From Xiphophorus maculatus (Eukaryota > Chordata > Actinopteri > Cyprinodontiformes > Poeciliidae), in the NCBI RefSeq assembly GCF_002775205.1, contig NC_036460.1, positions 24,136,751 through 24,200,750 of the forward strand: a stretch of DNA of 64,000 nucleotides. The letters run 5' to 3'. This document shows, piece after piece, positions 49,801 through 63,283 of the stretch. Below the pieces are notes generated by a model. That model was not told the DNA's origin. It worked only from the letters and a program-made list of their open reading frames with translations, and ran no database searches. Positions within the stretch are counted from its first letter, which is position 1. Each line of letters opens with the position of its first letter. The position numbers were made by a program, and so were the translations under genes.

Positions 49801-50629
49801 ACAAGCAGTTAATAGAAATTAAACAATCATAGAATCTAGACTGCATGAAGTAACGTGCGTCTTGATGATGAAATTGTGCAAAACCGAATTAAAGGGCACA
49901 CAGCATCAAACCTTTGAGCCAAGTCTGCTAAACGAGGGAATGTCTCAGGCAGGACATTTTTGAAGCACACAGGAACATGAACTTGTGTGGTGCAGATTTG
50001 TATATCTTAAAAGTTTAAAAGTTACCTACTGCATCTTTAAGACTCACTAGAAGTCCTCACTATTCTTAACATTTTGTCACTTTAGGAGGTCTCTTAAAGC
50101 CTGAGGTTCTCCGTGAATAACTTCTATTTTACCAAGGTTAAAATCTATGTGGGGAAAGAAAAGTAAAAGAAAATCACCACTAGGAGCCACTTTCTGTCTT
50201 AGACATAAAAGCAACCAGGTCTTTATAACCCTCTTCAGTGTGGAAGTCATTAAAAGATGAAGAAAACTGAAACGTTCTTCCAGAAAACCCATCAAATCGT
50301 CTGGACTTTGAATTGAATAAAAATCAGATAAAGGTTAGGCAGTCATACTTTTATGTATTGATGCACAATATATCTGCATTAACATCGTCTGATGTTAGTC
50401 ATTTTTTAACATATTGGTCTCACAGCGGAAAACGGGGCGACATTAATAAACAATGTTAGTTTCCATCATGTTGCTGTTGGGATCATGTTTTTGGGAAAGG
50501 AAGTCTGGCGGCCATGTTGTATTTGTTGAGGCAAGTAAATAGTGATGCAGCACAGGAAGGAGGGGTGCTTAAATAAAGCAGAGAAGCAATGTTAGTAGTG
50601 TCATTTTTCAGCGTTAAAAGAGTGGAGAA

Positions 50630-50660
<31 letters not shown>

Positions 50661-53600
50661 GGTGAATCTCTACTTTGATAATCCCTCTATTATAGACCCT
50701 ACAACTAATCTTTTTTTTCCTCTTTCATGGTACATATTGTTGCATTTGATTGTTGCATTAAACAAATGAGTTGACACGTATTACAGTCTTCATACAGAAA
50801 ACCAGTACTGACATCACCAACCTCAAAGAAAACCCAACATCAGTGCCAGCAGGGAGAAGCCGGACTGTTTCATCTTTAATATTTCCACAGTGAGGATCCC
50901 TTACCGATCAGCCGTCTTTATGGCCACTTTGGCCTTGGTGATGATGGAGGAGCAGTCGTCTAGCTCTTTGTTGATCTTGTCGAGCTTATCCTGCTGAGCC
51001 TTCAGTTTGTGGCTGTTGATGTCAACAATCAAGTTGTGGAGTCTTTTCACCTCGTTTTCCACCTTTCCGGCCTTACTGGACGCTGACTCAAAGTCTAATA
51101 AAGAGAGAGGAGGGGGAAAAAAGTAAAAAAAGAAAAGAAAATGAAACATTGTGGCATTAAAACTTAAGGCAATATATTTAAATTAAAATCTACTCGGTAT
51201 TGAAGATATACTAAAGGGTAGAGTGTATTTTTCCAGAAGTTAAGTCTTAATCTGACATGAGGAAGGCTATAATGACATAAAACAATTAGCACCTCTCTTT
51301 ACAGTTTATGCAAGTTCCTACCTTTCTTGAATGCCTCCAGGCTCTTCTCCATCTGTTTCTGCTTGGCTTTGTCTGGGGCAGCTGCCAGCACATTGGCTTC
51401 AAGCTCTTTAATCTGAAGTTTCAAGTGAGTCTCCTGGTCAGCCAGACTCTAAGGGTGGAAGAAAGGGGGGGGGGGGGGGGGGGGGGGGGGGGAATAAATA
51501 AAACTTCTTTAATTAGGTAAAAAAAAAAACTGCTCATTTGTAAGCCTGGATATAGGCAACTGATATCATTTGAAGCATAAATGAAGCACAAACAAGGAGG
51601 CAAGCGGAGCATAAAGTGTCATACGCTCATGCTGTTTGTGTATTTTTCCAGAGTGTTCTTCATCTCTCTGAGCTGAGGCTGCAGGCGCTGGACGTTCTCC
51701 TCCAACTGCAGCCGTCTCTCCTGGCAGCCGTGCAGCTTTGACACTTTCTCATTCAGCTTGCTCTCCATACGGTCGAGCTGTAAAAACACACATGGAAAAT
51801 TAAGTTTTGTTGTGATGGAGGACACACTTGGTACACACGTCGAATGAGCACTTAAGCTGCCCAGTTGGACTCGTTTGTGAAGCTTACACCATTTAACTTG
51901 TAGACGAGTGAAAAGAGCACAGTGCTACTAATGTGTCGTTCTAGATACTAATAGAGAAAAAAAGGAAAGCAAATGACACACAATTTAAAAAAAAAAAAAA
52001 TCTTTCTTTGCATAGTAAAATTCATAATATACATTAATCAGTTGAATAAGATGGAAAGTCAATAATAAAAGAGTTTAACGGCCATCTTCTGATTGAATTA
52101 AATCCCAATATTTTCAAACTATAAATACAACCAACAGCATGTACTTTGATGCAAACGAAGGCCAAATAAATGGAGATAACATTATGCCTTTATTTCTCTT
52201 TAGATTTGAAACAACTACAACAAATTCTATTAAAAACCTCCCAACATTTTCTCCGTCATTCCCATGGTCTTTAGGGAGAGGAAACTGGACTTCATTCAAA
52301 ATCAGGATCAGAAATAATTCAAACCATTCAAAAGTTTGTTTTTTTTATTTTTACCTTCTTTACTTTTTTTTTTTTTTTTTTTTTAAATGCCATGTTTAAG
52401 TTGAAAATGTGACTTTTATTTATTTGCATGTTTTGAACTAACCTCGTCCTGGGACACCTCTTGGCCAATAGAAGACCCCATCCTGCCTTTCATAACTCTT
52501 CCACCTCCAGTCATTGTTCCTGTGCAACAAAAACAAAAATAAAAAAGAATGAGAAACAAAAACTTTGCCTGAGAGTTAATTATTAACTATTCCGTCGCAG
52601 TCTGTGAAGGACAAGCTGTAATAAGATGACAAAACTTTGCATTGTCATGGTCCAAAAGGCTGCTTTGACAAATGATTTAAAGTTCATTTATATTATCCAG
52701 TAATAATCTAGATGAAGGAATATGGGTTCCATGAGTTTAAGAAGTTATAATTACAAAGACAAGGGGACTCAAGTTGTTTTGGTTTGATCATCAGGGCGAA
52801 TATACTTTAGTTAAACTGCCATGCTAACATTACACCAAAAATATGGAGCAAATACTTTCAGATTAAATACTTCAGATAGTTCATCTGAAAAAGTTAGCAT
52901 ATCCATTTCTATTTAAATTATTACGATGTAGTTTGCACCAAAAAAAATAGTTTATATTCTGCAACTCTTTTTCTACAATTTCATACTGACTTTCATATAT
53001 TATGTAATTCTTTTTAGAACACAGTAATTGATACTCTGATTACAGCCTTGATTTAAAGCCTTCTACTCCTGACTGTAAAATAAGCTACAAACATATAAAA
53101 GCCCCATTATGAAATAAAATACAGTTATATACAATCTTACCTCATCACATTAACTTTTTGTGAATCAACTGAATTGAGCTCGGGCCATTAGAATTTACAC
53201 CAAAAGATATAATCGGATCTTTTTATCATTCCCTAATTAAATAAAAGCAGGAAGGTCACTCAGACTTTGAGTGTTGTTGAAGAGAATGTATGTAGGCTCA
53301 GGAGAATCACGAACACAGCTCCAGGAACTGTTCAGTTGTTTTAATCAGAAAAGGCTGAAGTTGTAAGAAAAACTAGACTCACGTTTTAGTCAAAAACAAT
53401 TTCTGCTCTTTTTATCTTGGAAACTTAATAAGCGCCCTCACCGCCGGTAACCGATTCATGTCCTGGCGGTAAACAAGCTAGAAGTAAGAACTCATACCAA
53501 AAGAATTAAATATAAATAGTAAAAAAATAAATAAATACAGGGACAGAAAAAAAAAAATCCCATAGAATCTTGGTGTAAACATTGGAGAAATTTATAGATA

Positions 53601-56600
53601 CATTTAATATTAAAACATAAAAACATGCCTAAGGCGATATTTGAGCTCGGATTGTAATGTCAAGGAATTCCATGCCGATGTACAGTATATGCTTTATGTT
53701 CTGACTGATTGCTTAATTGAGATCATTTATTTTTTGTTTGCCATTTTTTATGACACCACAGTTGTGTGTTTAGGTATTGTCAATAGTGGGGTTTTTATTT
53801 CCTGTCAACTTTTAACATTTTTTAACACCAGTACCAGTTGTGGTTAGAAATTGACCCAAAAAAATAAAAATAAAAAAATAAATAAAGCAGGACAGGAATC
53901 CACGTAAGAGTGACGAATATCACCAACCTGCCATTTCAATTATCTGCCCCTTCAGGGTGACCACCCTCCAGCGTTTGTCCTTCTGAAAGGCCATCCTGGT
54001 GGCCTGCTCCATGTCTTGAGCGACCAGGGTGTCCCTCAGGGCGAAGTAGAACGCCGGTCTGACCCTCTCATCGTTTACTCGCACCATGTCGAAGAGGCGG
54101 GGGCTGTTTTCTGGCGTTCGAATGGAAGTCATGTTCTTCTCCCAGACCTTCATCTAAATCATTTTTTTTTTTTCAAAAAGCAGTCAAAAGGAGAACCAAA
54201 ACCCTGTTTAAGTTTATAGAATCTTAAAGGTACACTGACTGAAGTTTCTAAGGGTTACATTACCTTGTCAAGGCCGATGAAAGTGGCGACGCCGATATTC
54301 TGCTCTTTGAGGAAAGTGACGCATTTCTGAGCCGTGTCGATTGAATCCACCACGATGTTGTCCAGAGCGCCGCAGCAAGATGAAACGGCCACATCGTACT
54401 TTTCATCTATGGCTCCAAGATCTCCCTATGAGCACCAAAAACACATTTAAAACCCTACATTATGATTATGAAAAACAAATGTAGGAATAATGACAAAAAA
54501 TATAAACAAATGAAAAGGTTTTCTGTAAAGTGTAAACAGGTTTTTACCAATCTTCCGTAGATTCCAGGGATTTTGCCGCTCTTCTTGAGCTGCATCAGAG
54601 CGTCCAAGACTTTTCCTCGACTGCGATTGGAGGACAGGGAGCTCTTGGCTTCGTCCACCTTTTGCTGCAGTTCTCTCACCACGTGCCTGGTGTCATTATC
54701 CACCTTCAGCAGCTGTTCCAACTCTTCCTGGTCCTGTAGTGAAACACGGAGAGTAAGTAAAACAGAAGCTCTCTCAGGGTTCCTGCAGGCTTCACCAACT
54801 CAAATTTAAGGCTTTCTTAAGACTAGTGTGACAGAAATTTAAGATAGGAATGTACAAAAAAAAAAAAAAGCATGTTTTATATCGAAGTAGTGCCAAGGTT
54901 TTGGGAACAAAATGCACACACAGCAGGGCCTGGCAACAGAGGTGAAGATGAATGCTGTCCTGCAAACTGTGAACAAACTTACACTTTCCCATGACAGACA
55001 CAAAAAAGCTAGCTAGCAACGGTATATTAGCGGCAGCCTCAAACGACTCAAGTCACAGAATGGAACAAAAATGTCAAGCAAGGAAAAAAAAAAAAAATAC
55101 AATGAATAAAGATTAAATAGTGCTGCCATGACAAAATTTAAGATCTGTGATCAACTTATTTAAAGCCAACTTACATTTTTTGTAATGAATTTAAAATATT
55201 TTGAGGTCTTGATTTTAGATACATGATTTTAAGACTTCACGCTGATTTTGGCTTTTCTCCGTTGATCGTTTTACCTTTTTGAGCTCCTTTTCCTTCTGTG
55301 GGATATGGACCTGCAGGTCTTTGATGGCGGGCCGGCGCTCCTGCAGAGTGTCCGAGGTCGTCTGGAGCGTTTGCTTAGCCGCGTTCAGCTGAGTCAGAGC
55401 CGTTTTGTGGCGGCTAAGGTAGATGTCGAGCTCGGACTGAGCGATGTCCATTTGAGAGCGGGTCTCGTTGACGGCCTTGCTGAGTTCCATGAGCTCTTTC
55501 TCTTTTTTCTGGGAAGTAAGAGCGGTGTTTAAAAAAAATTAAATAAAAAAAAAATATAAGAACAATTGAAGACTTCATTTAACAGATAATAACGCAGGGC
55601 TAATCTGGTAACCTCAGCCAAGTCGTCAGCACATCTGCAACTACACCCACACACACCTCTTTGTCCTGTTGCAAGCCGCTCGTCTCTTCCTTCAGACTTT
55701 CCATCACTACTTTCAGTTTTTCTTCTTCTTTCGCTTTCTGCTTCTCCAGGTCTTCTTTTTGGGCCGTCGCTTCAGAGATGGCTTGTTCACTGCTGGCTGG
55801 TATGCCTCGCACTTCCTCCAGCTGAATAATGAGCCAAACAACAAATAAAGAACGGTTAAAACTAAAGTAGACTGAGCAAATTTTACATTTTTCTCAATTC
55901 AAAATGTGAGTATCCGTTGATTAAGCAGTGAATATTATGATTCAAGCCATTTTTTCTGTTAATTCTTGTTTCTAACTAGTGAAAATCCTAAAATAAGTCT
56001 CACAAATTTTGAGTTTAATTTTAAAATAAATATATATATACATATATAAATCAAATGAGAACGAAATTCAATACAGAAATGTTACAGCCTATGTAATCAT
56101 CTAAAAAGACTCGACTTGAAAGTTGTCCAGTGAGTTTTCACACCTTCAACAAGTAGGTAAGCCACAAGTTCCTGCTGAAGAACTCGTCTCTTCATATTAC
56201 TGTATCAAAGCAATGGCAAGCTGAGAGAAATACGTGTGGTACAAAAATGTGCAAAAGTAACAGGAAAAACTGCTGTCTTGTAAGGACTGTGAACAAAAGC
56301 CCATTCAAGAGTTTGGTGGAACCTGACAAGGTTTGGAAAGCAACGTTAGAAGCGTGTTACCTGGGATAAGAAAGAAGAAGCAGAAGAAAAAAAGGACTAG
56401 ACTCTTGCTCAGTGCTCAAAAGTTCTTATTTCATCAAAGTGAGTTTTGAACTTTGAGAAGTCAAGCTCCAAGAGTCTGGAAGAAGAGGGGTGAGGCACAG
56501 AAGCCGTGTTGCTTGATGTTTCTACAGTCTGTGTCGATTTGGGGTGCCAGGTCGCCTTCTGCCGTTTGTCCACGGGGTTTCATCAAGGCCATCATCAGCG

Positions 56601-59600
56601 TAGCAGTCCATCCAGAAATGTTAGAGCACATCACGCTTCCCTCTGCTGACAAGCTTCATGGAGATGCACATTTCATTCTCTAGCAGGCTTTGGCACCTGC
56701 CAACACTGCCAAAGGTTCCAGTCTATTGACCATGGTACAACCATGATTAACCACCAGCAAATTCACCCGATCTGAACCACAGAGAGCTTAAAGTACTGTC
56801 AACAGGAAAAGCCAACAATGGAGGCGAGCTAAAGGCGGCTACTAAAGCAACCTGGGCTTCCATTACGCCACAGCAGACCCACGATTCTTTATTAAATAAT
56901 TTAACTGTCAAAGAAAAATAATTAGGTTTTTTTGTTTTGTTGAAGTGCTAAAATAAATGAAATGATAACCTATATATTATTGTGATACATATAACGTCTC
57001 ATCAACAAACTGTAATCCATAGCGCACAGCACCTCAGATTTTAACACACATTGCACTGCATCTGTCATCTCCATGGTTCCCTGCCTATGGATTTTGTAGT
57101 CTATTGAATACACACATTTGCTGCCGTTATGATGCAAAACCTACAAAGGGTGTTTAGTAGTTAGTAGATACGATGTATGCAAGTTCAGCTCAAAGAGGGG
57201 AAAAAGGAATAAAAAAATAAAAAGCACAGGCGACAATAAGGTACCAGCCTGCCACAAATCTGTATATGATGGAAATATATAATACTGTTCTCGGCTTCCA
57301 GAAGCAAGAAAATGTCCACCTAATGTGAAAATACTTTAAAGTACAGTGCTGATGGACAACATAAATAAGAAACTGAATAGATGTAAAGCTAGTACAGACC
57401 TTTAGGTCTAAGAAGATAAGATGGATGTAATTCCTATTTTTCATCTGTTAGTTTTATTTACAAAAAATTTTTAATAATAAAAAAATTCATTTCCAAGCTT
57501 GTTTTGACTTTAATGAGATAAAATTTGAAACCAGGCCACTAATTTGTGCATTTACACTTTGAGGTTTCCAAGAGCCGTGATGACTCATTTTGATCTTGCA
57601 ACTATGATGTCAACCCTTTTCCCCTCCTCACTTCGGACGATGCCTGAGGCAAAAATAAGCAAGAAATTAAGAATTTAGTCATACAACAAGTGCAGTCTGT
57701 AAACGTATAGTCAGAGCTGCTATAAATAAGAAAGCCAGAATGAAAATAAAAACGTAATAAATATTAGAAGAATCAATTGGGATTTAAGATGGATACTTTG
57801 AAGACCTTTATATCAAAAGTACACTCAAAATTTAAAAACTAATATTTGACTCACACACACATATATGCAATTATTCTTTGATCGCACTTCTATTGTTACA
57901 CATGAAAAGAAAAATAAGGAAAAAGAACAAAGGGAAGCAACACCACAACCTCATTTAATTGTGATAGGATTTAATTTAAGACTTTGCCTGTAGTAGATCT
58001 GACTAAAGTCAGAACATCCCATTTTAATAACTCAAATACATAAAGCTCAGATTACTACCTGTTGTGAAAGTGTTATTTCTAAGAAACATGATCAGGAGTG
58101 TGTTTAATTGTCTGTGGATCACAATTCGGACCATTAAGCAAGCAAACCACAGGATATGATGCTCCATTTATTCATGTGGTGTAAGACCTGGAATAAATTT
58201 GATAGGAGGAGGTCCCGTTGGGAGGGGAAAGGGAAAAAAAACAACACAAAACACAAAACAGACACACACACACACAAAAAAAAAATCTGTGTAAATTACC
58301 AGCTACTACACAATGCATTCTAAAGCAGACCGAGAGCACACATGTAATCAAATATAAGCACACGAAGACCAAACAAGCCCTGGTTAAGACTGCCACAACA
58401 GTCTGCATTTTGGCAGAGCTGAAACAAAGCAAGAATTGGCATCTGCATATATAGTTTATGTTGTGTAGGGTTAACTGCGGGTGAAATGTGAATGTGGCTG
58501 CTGGACGTGTTACACAAGCCAGGCCATAGTTGACTACCACACAGCAGAACACTGCTCCCCAGAGGTCAGGCTGCCTCTGCCCAGCTCCCCCTCTGACCAG
58601 CAGAGTTCCAGGAGAAAAGGCCTTCAGAGCTGGGAGAAAACGTCAGCCATACGTCCCTGAACAAATGATTTGGATCAGCTATGTTGCAAAAATAAAAGGA
58701 TCGGCAGTTTAATCCATCAGGACAAAAATAGTTGAGCAAAGCACACACCCAGATTCACTTTGTGCAGCTTCGCAGCCCCCTAGTGTCTGATAACTCGTTG
58801 ACAGTTTCACATTAGTTTTTATTTTTATTCCACTGATAATATCACTTTAATGAAATCACAAAAATCATATAAAACATCTCTTTTTCAAACACTGCTGGAA
58901 AGAAAATTTTCCAAGTAAGGAATTATTTGTACAGTACTTGTTTCACCATTACTGTAATTGATAAAAAGGAACCATTCCTTGATGCAAATATTCGTGAGTA
59001 AAAATATCCATATTTTAAGACAAGAAAAGCTGCCATTTTGCTTTTTTGGGGGGGGGATCATAATCAACATGCAGTCAGGCAAAATACTGTCATAAAAAAG
59101 CTATTAAAAAGGCTTTTTTAATATCAATTTGTATCTCTTCAGAAGCACAAGTTTTCACAAAAAATAAAATAAAAATACCATACTGCAAAAACACTAAATC
59201 CTAATAAGTAACTTTGGTGTAGATTCTGGTATAAACATCTTCGTACACCTAAAATAAGTCAAAGCAAACTTACAACTAACTTAGGAGCTTGTCTTAAAAA
59301 AATAAGTAATAATTTCTTAATATTGATTAAAAAAAAGAAAAAAGTTCCACTAGCAGATTATTTAATTTATAACACATTTCCACCAATGTAATCAGTGAAA
59401 TAATCTGCCAGACAAACTGGTACTTTTTCATCTCTATTCAAGAATTCCTGGTTTAAAACAAGATCCTATATCTTGCTGAAAAGTTACTTGTAAGTAGGTT
59501 TTGACTTATTTTAGGTCTACCAAGATATACGTACTAGAAGCTAGACCAAAAATACTTAGTAAAACTGTATTTTTCAAGTGCGTTAAGAAATATTTTTTCC

Positions 59601-62600
59601 TTAAAGAGAACTTGATTCAGCCTAAAAAAAATTATACAAAACAAATTATTTATAATTTAAAAAAGTCTTAATAAATAAAAAGGACTGATAGTTGTATGTC
59701 TCATTAGGGGCAATACAATCCCCCTCCAAACAAGCTATTTCACTACATCTGAGCAACAAAAACAGCAAACACCAAAATCCCCGTGGCTTCCTTTCTGACA
59801 CATTTTTAAAATTTATTTTATTTCTTCCATAGGCCACAACCAAAAACACACAAACCAACCCCAGTAATGCCAGGGCTGTCTCAGCATTACTTTTTTAATT
59901 AAATGTGTGGGGTAAATTTAGAAAACAAAAGGCTAAAATTACACACCTCTGTCAGATCCAGTATCTGTGTGCCTCTGAACTGTGCTGCCTGCAGTGATAT
60001 TGTCAGAGTGACACAACTTATCTATTCCAGAGCAGCAAACACTAAAACCAAGTGAGATAAAGTCATTGAACTGCATGCTACAGTGGATCCGCTGCAACCT
60101 AAAGGCCAACACACCTTTTTCTGGTCTTTTTCCAGCTGCTTCTGCAGTGCCTTGTTCTTGCTCTTTGAGTGTTTAATCTTCTCACGCACTTCAACATCCT
60201 GCAGGTCCAGCTGGGTGAACTTTCCCTTCTGGGTCTCTATATACTTGTTGATCTTATTTTTTTTCCTGGTGGAGGAAAAGCATTTTTTTTTAAAGAATTA
60301 AATTCGAATCAGTTTTATGGGGGGAAGAAAATCTATCAAAAGCAATCCTTAAAAAAAAAAACACTAATAAATGGGGGGGGGAGCCAGGGGGGAACAACAG
60401 TTAGTTTCTGTAACAATTTTTTTTTTTAGTAAAAAGGTTCCTTTAAGAGAATAACAGTACATGAAACTCTGTCATGTTTCTACTCTTTTTCAAAGCCAAC
60501 TACTTTACAAATAACTAATTTCACATAGATTAGAAACTCAAAGTGCTGATAAATTCCTCTAAATGTCTGAACAAGCAAATAAAAACCTACATTGACAGAA
60601 ATGTTACTTAGTACACAAACCAGGTTACATTAGTAACAGAGGAAACAAGTTCAAGAAAAGCAGATTTCTTACTTTTCCACATTTTGGAGCTCTTGGTTCA
60701 TTTTTTCCATCTCTTCTGATATCTTTGCATTTTTTTCAGTGAGCTCCTTGGTTTCCTCCAAAATCTTTAGCTTTTCCTGTTCTTTATCAGTCACACGTTT
60801 TTGTAGATCATGACTAAAGAAAAAAAACAACAAAAAAAAATCATATTATGCAACAATATTTTTTTTTTCTATTTATACACTTCATAATGGTAAGATATCA
60901 GCGAAGAGTCCCGCAGAGCTCTTGTTGGTCCTTCTTTTTGTCATATTTTGTCCTGACTGGAGCACAGAGGTGCTGCTGGTGTACTCACACATAGTACTGG
61001 TGGAGCTGGCTCTTGTGTTTGAAGATGTCGTTCTCCAAGGTGAGGAACTCCACAGCTTTATTCTTTTCCCCCTCCAAAGCATTTTTCTCCTTTTCTACCA
61101 GCTTAACTCTATTCAGCTAGGACAGAACAAGAAAAAAAAACCCTGATACTTTAATTTCTAGACAAAAGTTTAAAAAATAAATGAGAAAAATCCTCAATTC
61201 TGCGGTCTAATGAAATTAGGCTAGCAGAAACTATGCCAGAGAGACATAAAAATAATTAGGTGCAAGCAGAATATAAATTAAATTCAATAAATGACTCATT
61301 TATGAGTAGGTGTAATTTAACTTTTGAGTAATACTTTATATCTGAATGTCAAAATGAGTGAGAGGGTCATCTCACAAAACAAAGTGTCTTTATATTTATT
61401 TCCATATTTATTATCTCATTTATTCACCTCTACGCCCGACTATGCAGTTTTACACCCCTTGCAAGTGTATGTACCTTTTCTCCCCTTTGCTCATTGAGCA
61501 GCTCGATGCGGCGAGAAAGAGTTTGGATCGGTTCTTTGAGACGGCATGAACCGATGATGTCCTCCAAGTACTCCAGCATCCCCTCATCATGCTCCGTCTG
61601 ACCCTTAGGCTTCATCATGGCAATCTGCTCCACCTCACCCTACACACAGCCCACAAGAGCAGATTGGAAAAGGCACACACGGATTCACAATAGGGCTGCA
61701 TAAAAATCACTAAAATTAAAATAATAATATTTTTTTTTAAAAACATACACCAATCTTTAAAAAAAAAAAAAAAAATTAAGACAGAGAGACAACTCTCTCT
61801 CACACAAAATTTTAAACAGAGTACACAAAAGTGTAAATAACATTACACAGCACAGAAAGACGACCTGATTCCACATTTTAAAAAAATAAATAAATAAATG
61901 AAAAACCCTGTCACTGAAAATCTCCAACTGTGAAGGGATAAGTTACATGATTACATTTGTGGAACAAAAAATATGCCGTTATTTCTGCTAAAATATCACA
62001 GCAACCCACCAATAATAATTTCCAGTGATGACTGGAAAAGTCATTTAAATTGTCATAAAAATAGATATTGTTTTTGCAAAAATAAATAGCGATGCACCGA
62101 TCTGGCTTTTCCTCGCCGATGACGATTTTTGGTTTATTAAAAGCTCTGGCCTGCGAGTCTGATTCATCTTATTTTGAGGAATATCACACAGAAGAGACAA
62201 AAGATGTGCTCAAAGCTGTCTGATAATTGGAAATAGCTTCAAAACTAACAAAATGAGTTACACAATTATCTCAATTCATGTGTCAAAGCATACATTTCTC
62301 TAACCTTATATCTTAAATCAACCTAAAAAAAATTTTTTTCAAAGTATATGCAATTGGTGGAATTGTTTATAGACCAAATAAGGGAGATTTCTCTATTTCT
62401 GATGCATTCTAAAAATATAAGACAAAAATAAATTAATTATAAAAAAAGAAAAAAAAAAATCTGTATTTTAGCAGCCAGTCAAAGAACGGGACCAAGCAAC
62501 AAAAATATTTGCCCAATTCCATTCCTTGGCTAATTGGTGCAGCTCTAAAAATGAGAGCCACTTAAACAAAACTGATATCTCTAAAACCACACACACACAC

Positions 62601-63249
62601 ACACACACATCCTCAGCTCTCCATTGTAACTCTATTGAAGTGGACATGTGCATTTATTTTTATTTATTGTAAATCACACGTCAATTAATAATATCATTAT
62701 TTATGATTTTTTTGTGAAATGCTTCTTTTTAGAGTCTCAATTTTTTAAAGATTTTTTTTTTTTTAAAAGAACGTTTTTTAAAATACTTGTTTTAATCTGT
62801 GAGAGAAAAAGCAGCTTTAAGAGTTGGGTGGTGGGGGAATCCCCACATCATCCTCTCCTCTGATCAGTGCACAAACTAGACAGCTTCCCCTTATTTACCA
62901 GAAGTCTGGAAAAGTGAGGTGACCTTGAAGACCAAGTTTAAACCTCCACCCATAGTCATGCAGCCGTGTCACCGACAGAAACAAACAAGAGGAATGAAAA
63001 AGGACACGCTCACATTGAAAGGAAAAAGTTCACCACTGAAATAAAATAAAGAAACCAAATGCAACTAAATTTGAATCATGTGCCTTCAGTTGATCAGTAA
63101 TAACAGTCAGGTCAGATGCAATACACTTTGCAGGGCTAGGAGTGTAACATGTGAACTTTTTTAGGGTGACTGCAAAACAACCCATGGGGAAAATATTTAA
63201 ATAATTAAGCAAGAAAATATTATTTTCAAGAATTCAGTTTATGTCAGAG

Positions 63250-63283
<34 letters not shown>

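Larger units (their letters stand above)
55822..60114 (-). other. Largest smc4 intron in the window
   Basis: 4.3 kb. Holds a Tc1-like relic (56285-56835) and a fold-back MITE (59180-59582). The rest is AT-rich with short CA runs (near 57852 and 58262). No exon or RNA gene is seen. Confidence 0.6.

Noticed and set aside
58172-58552. 126-residue cysteine-rich minus-strand open frame
   Set aside because: Over CA/A-rich simple sequence in an smc4 intron; Val/Cys-rich text comes from the repeat.
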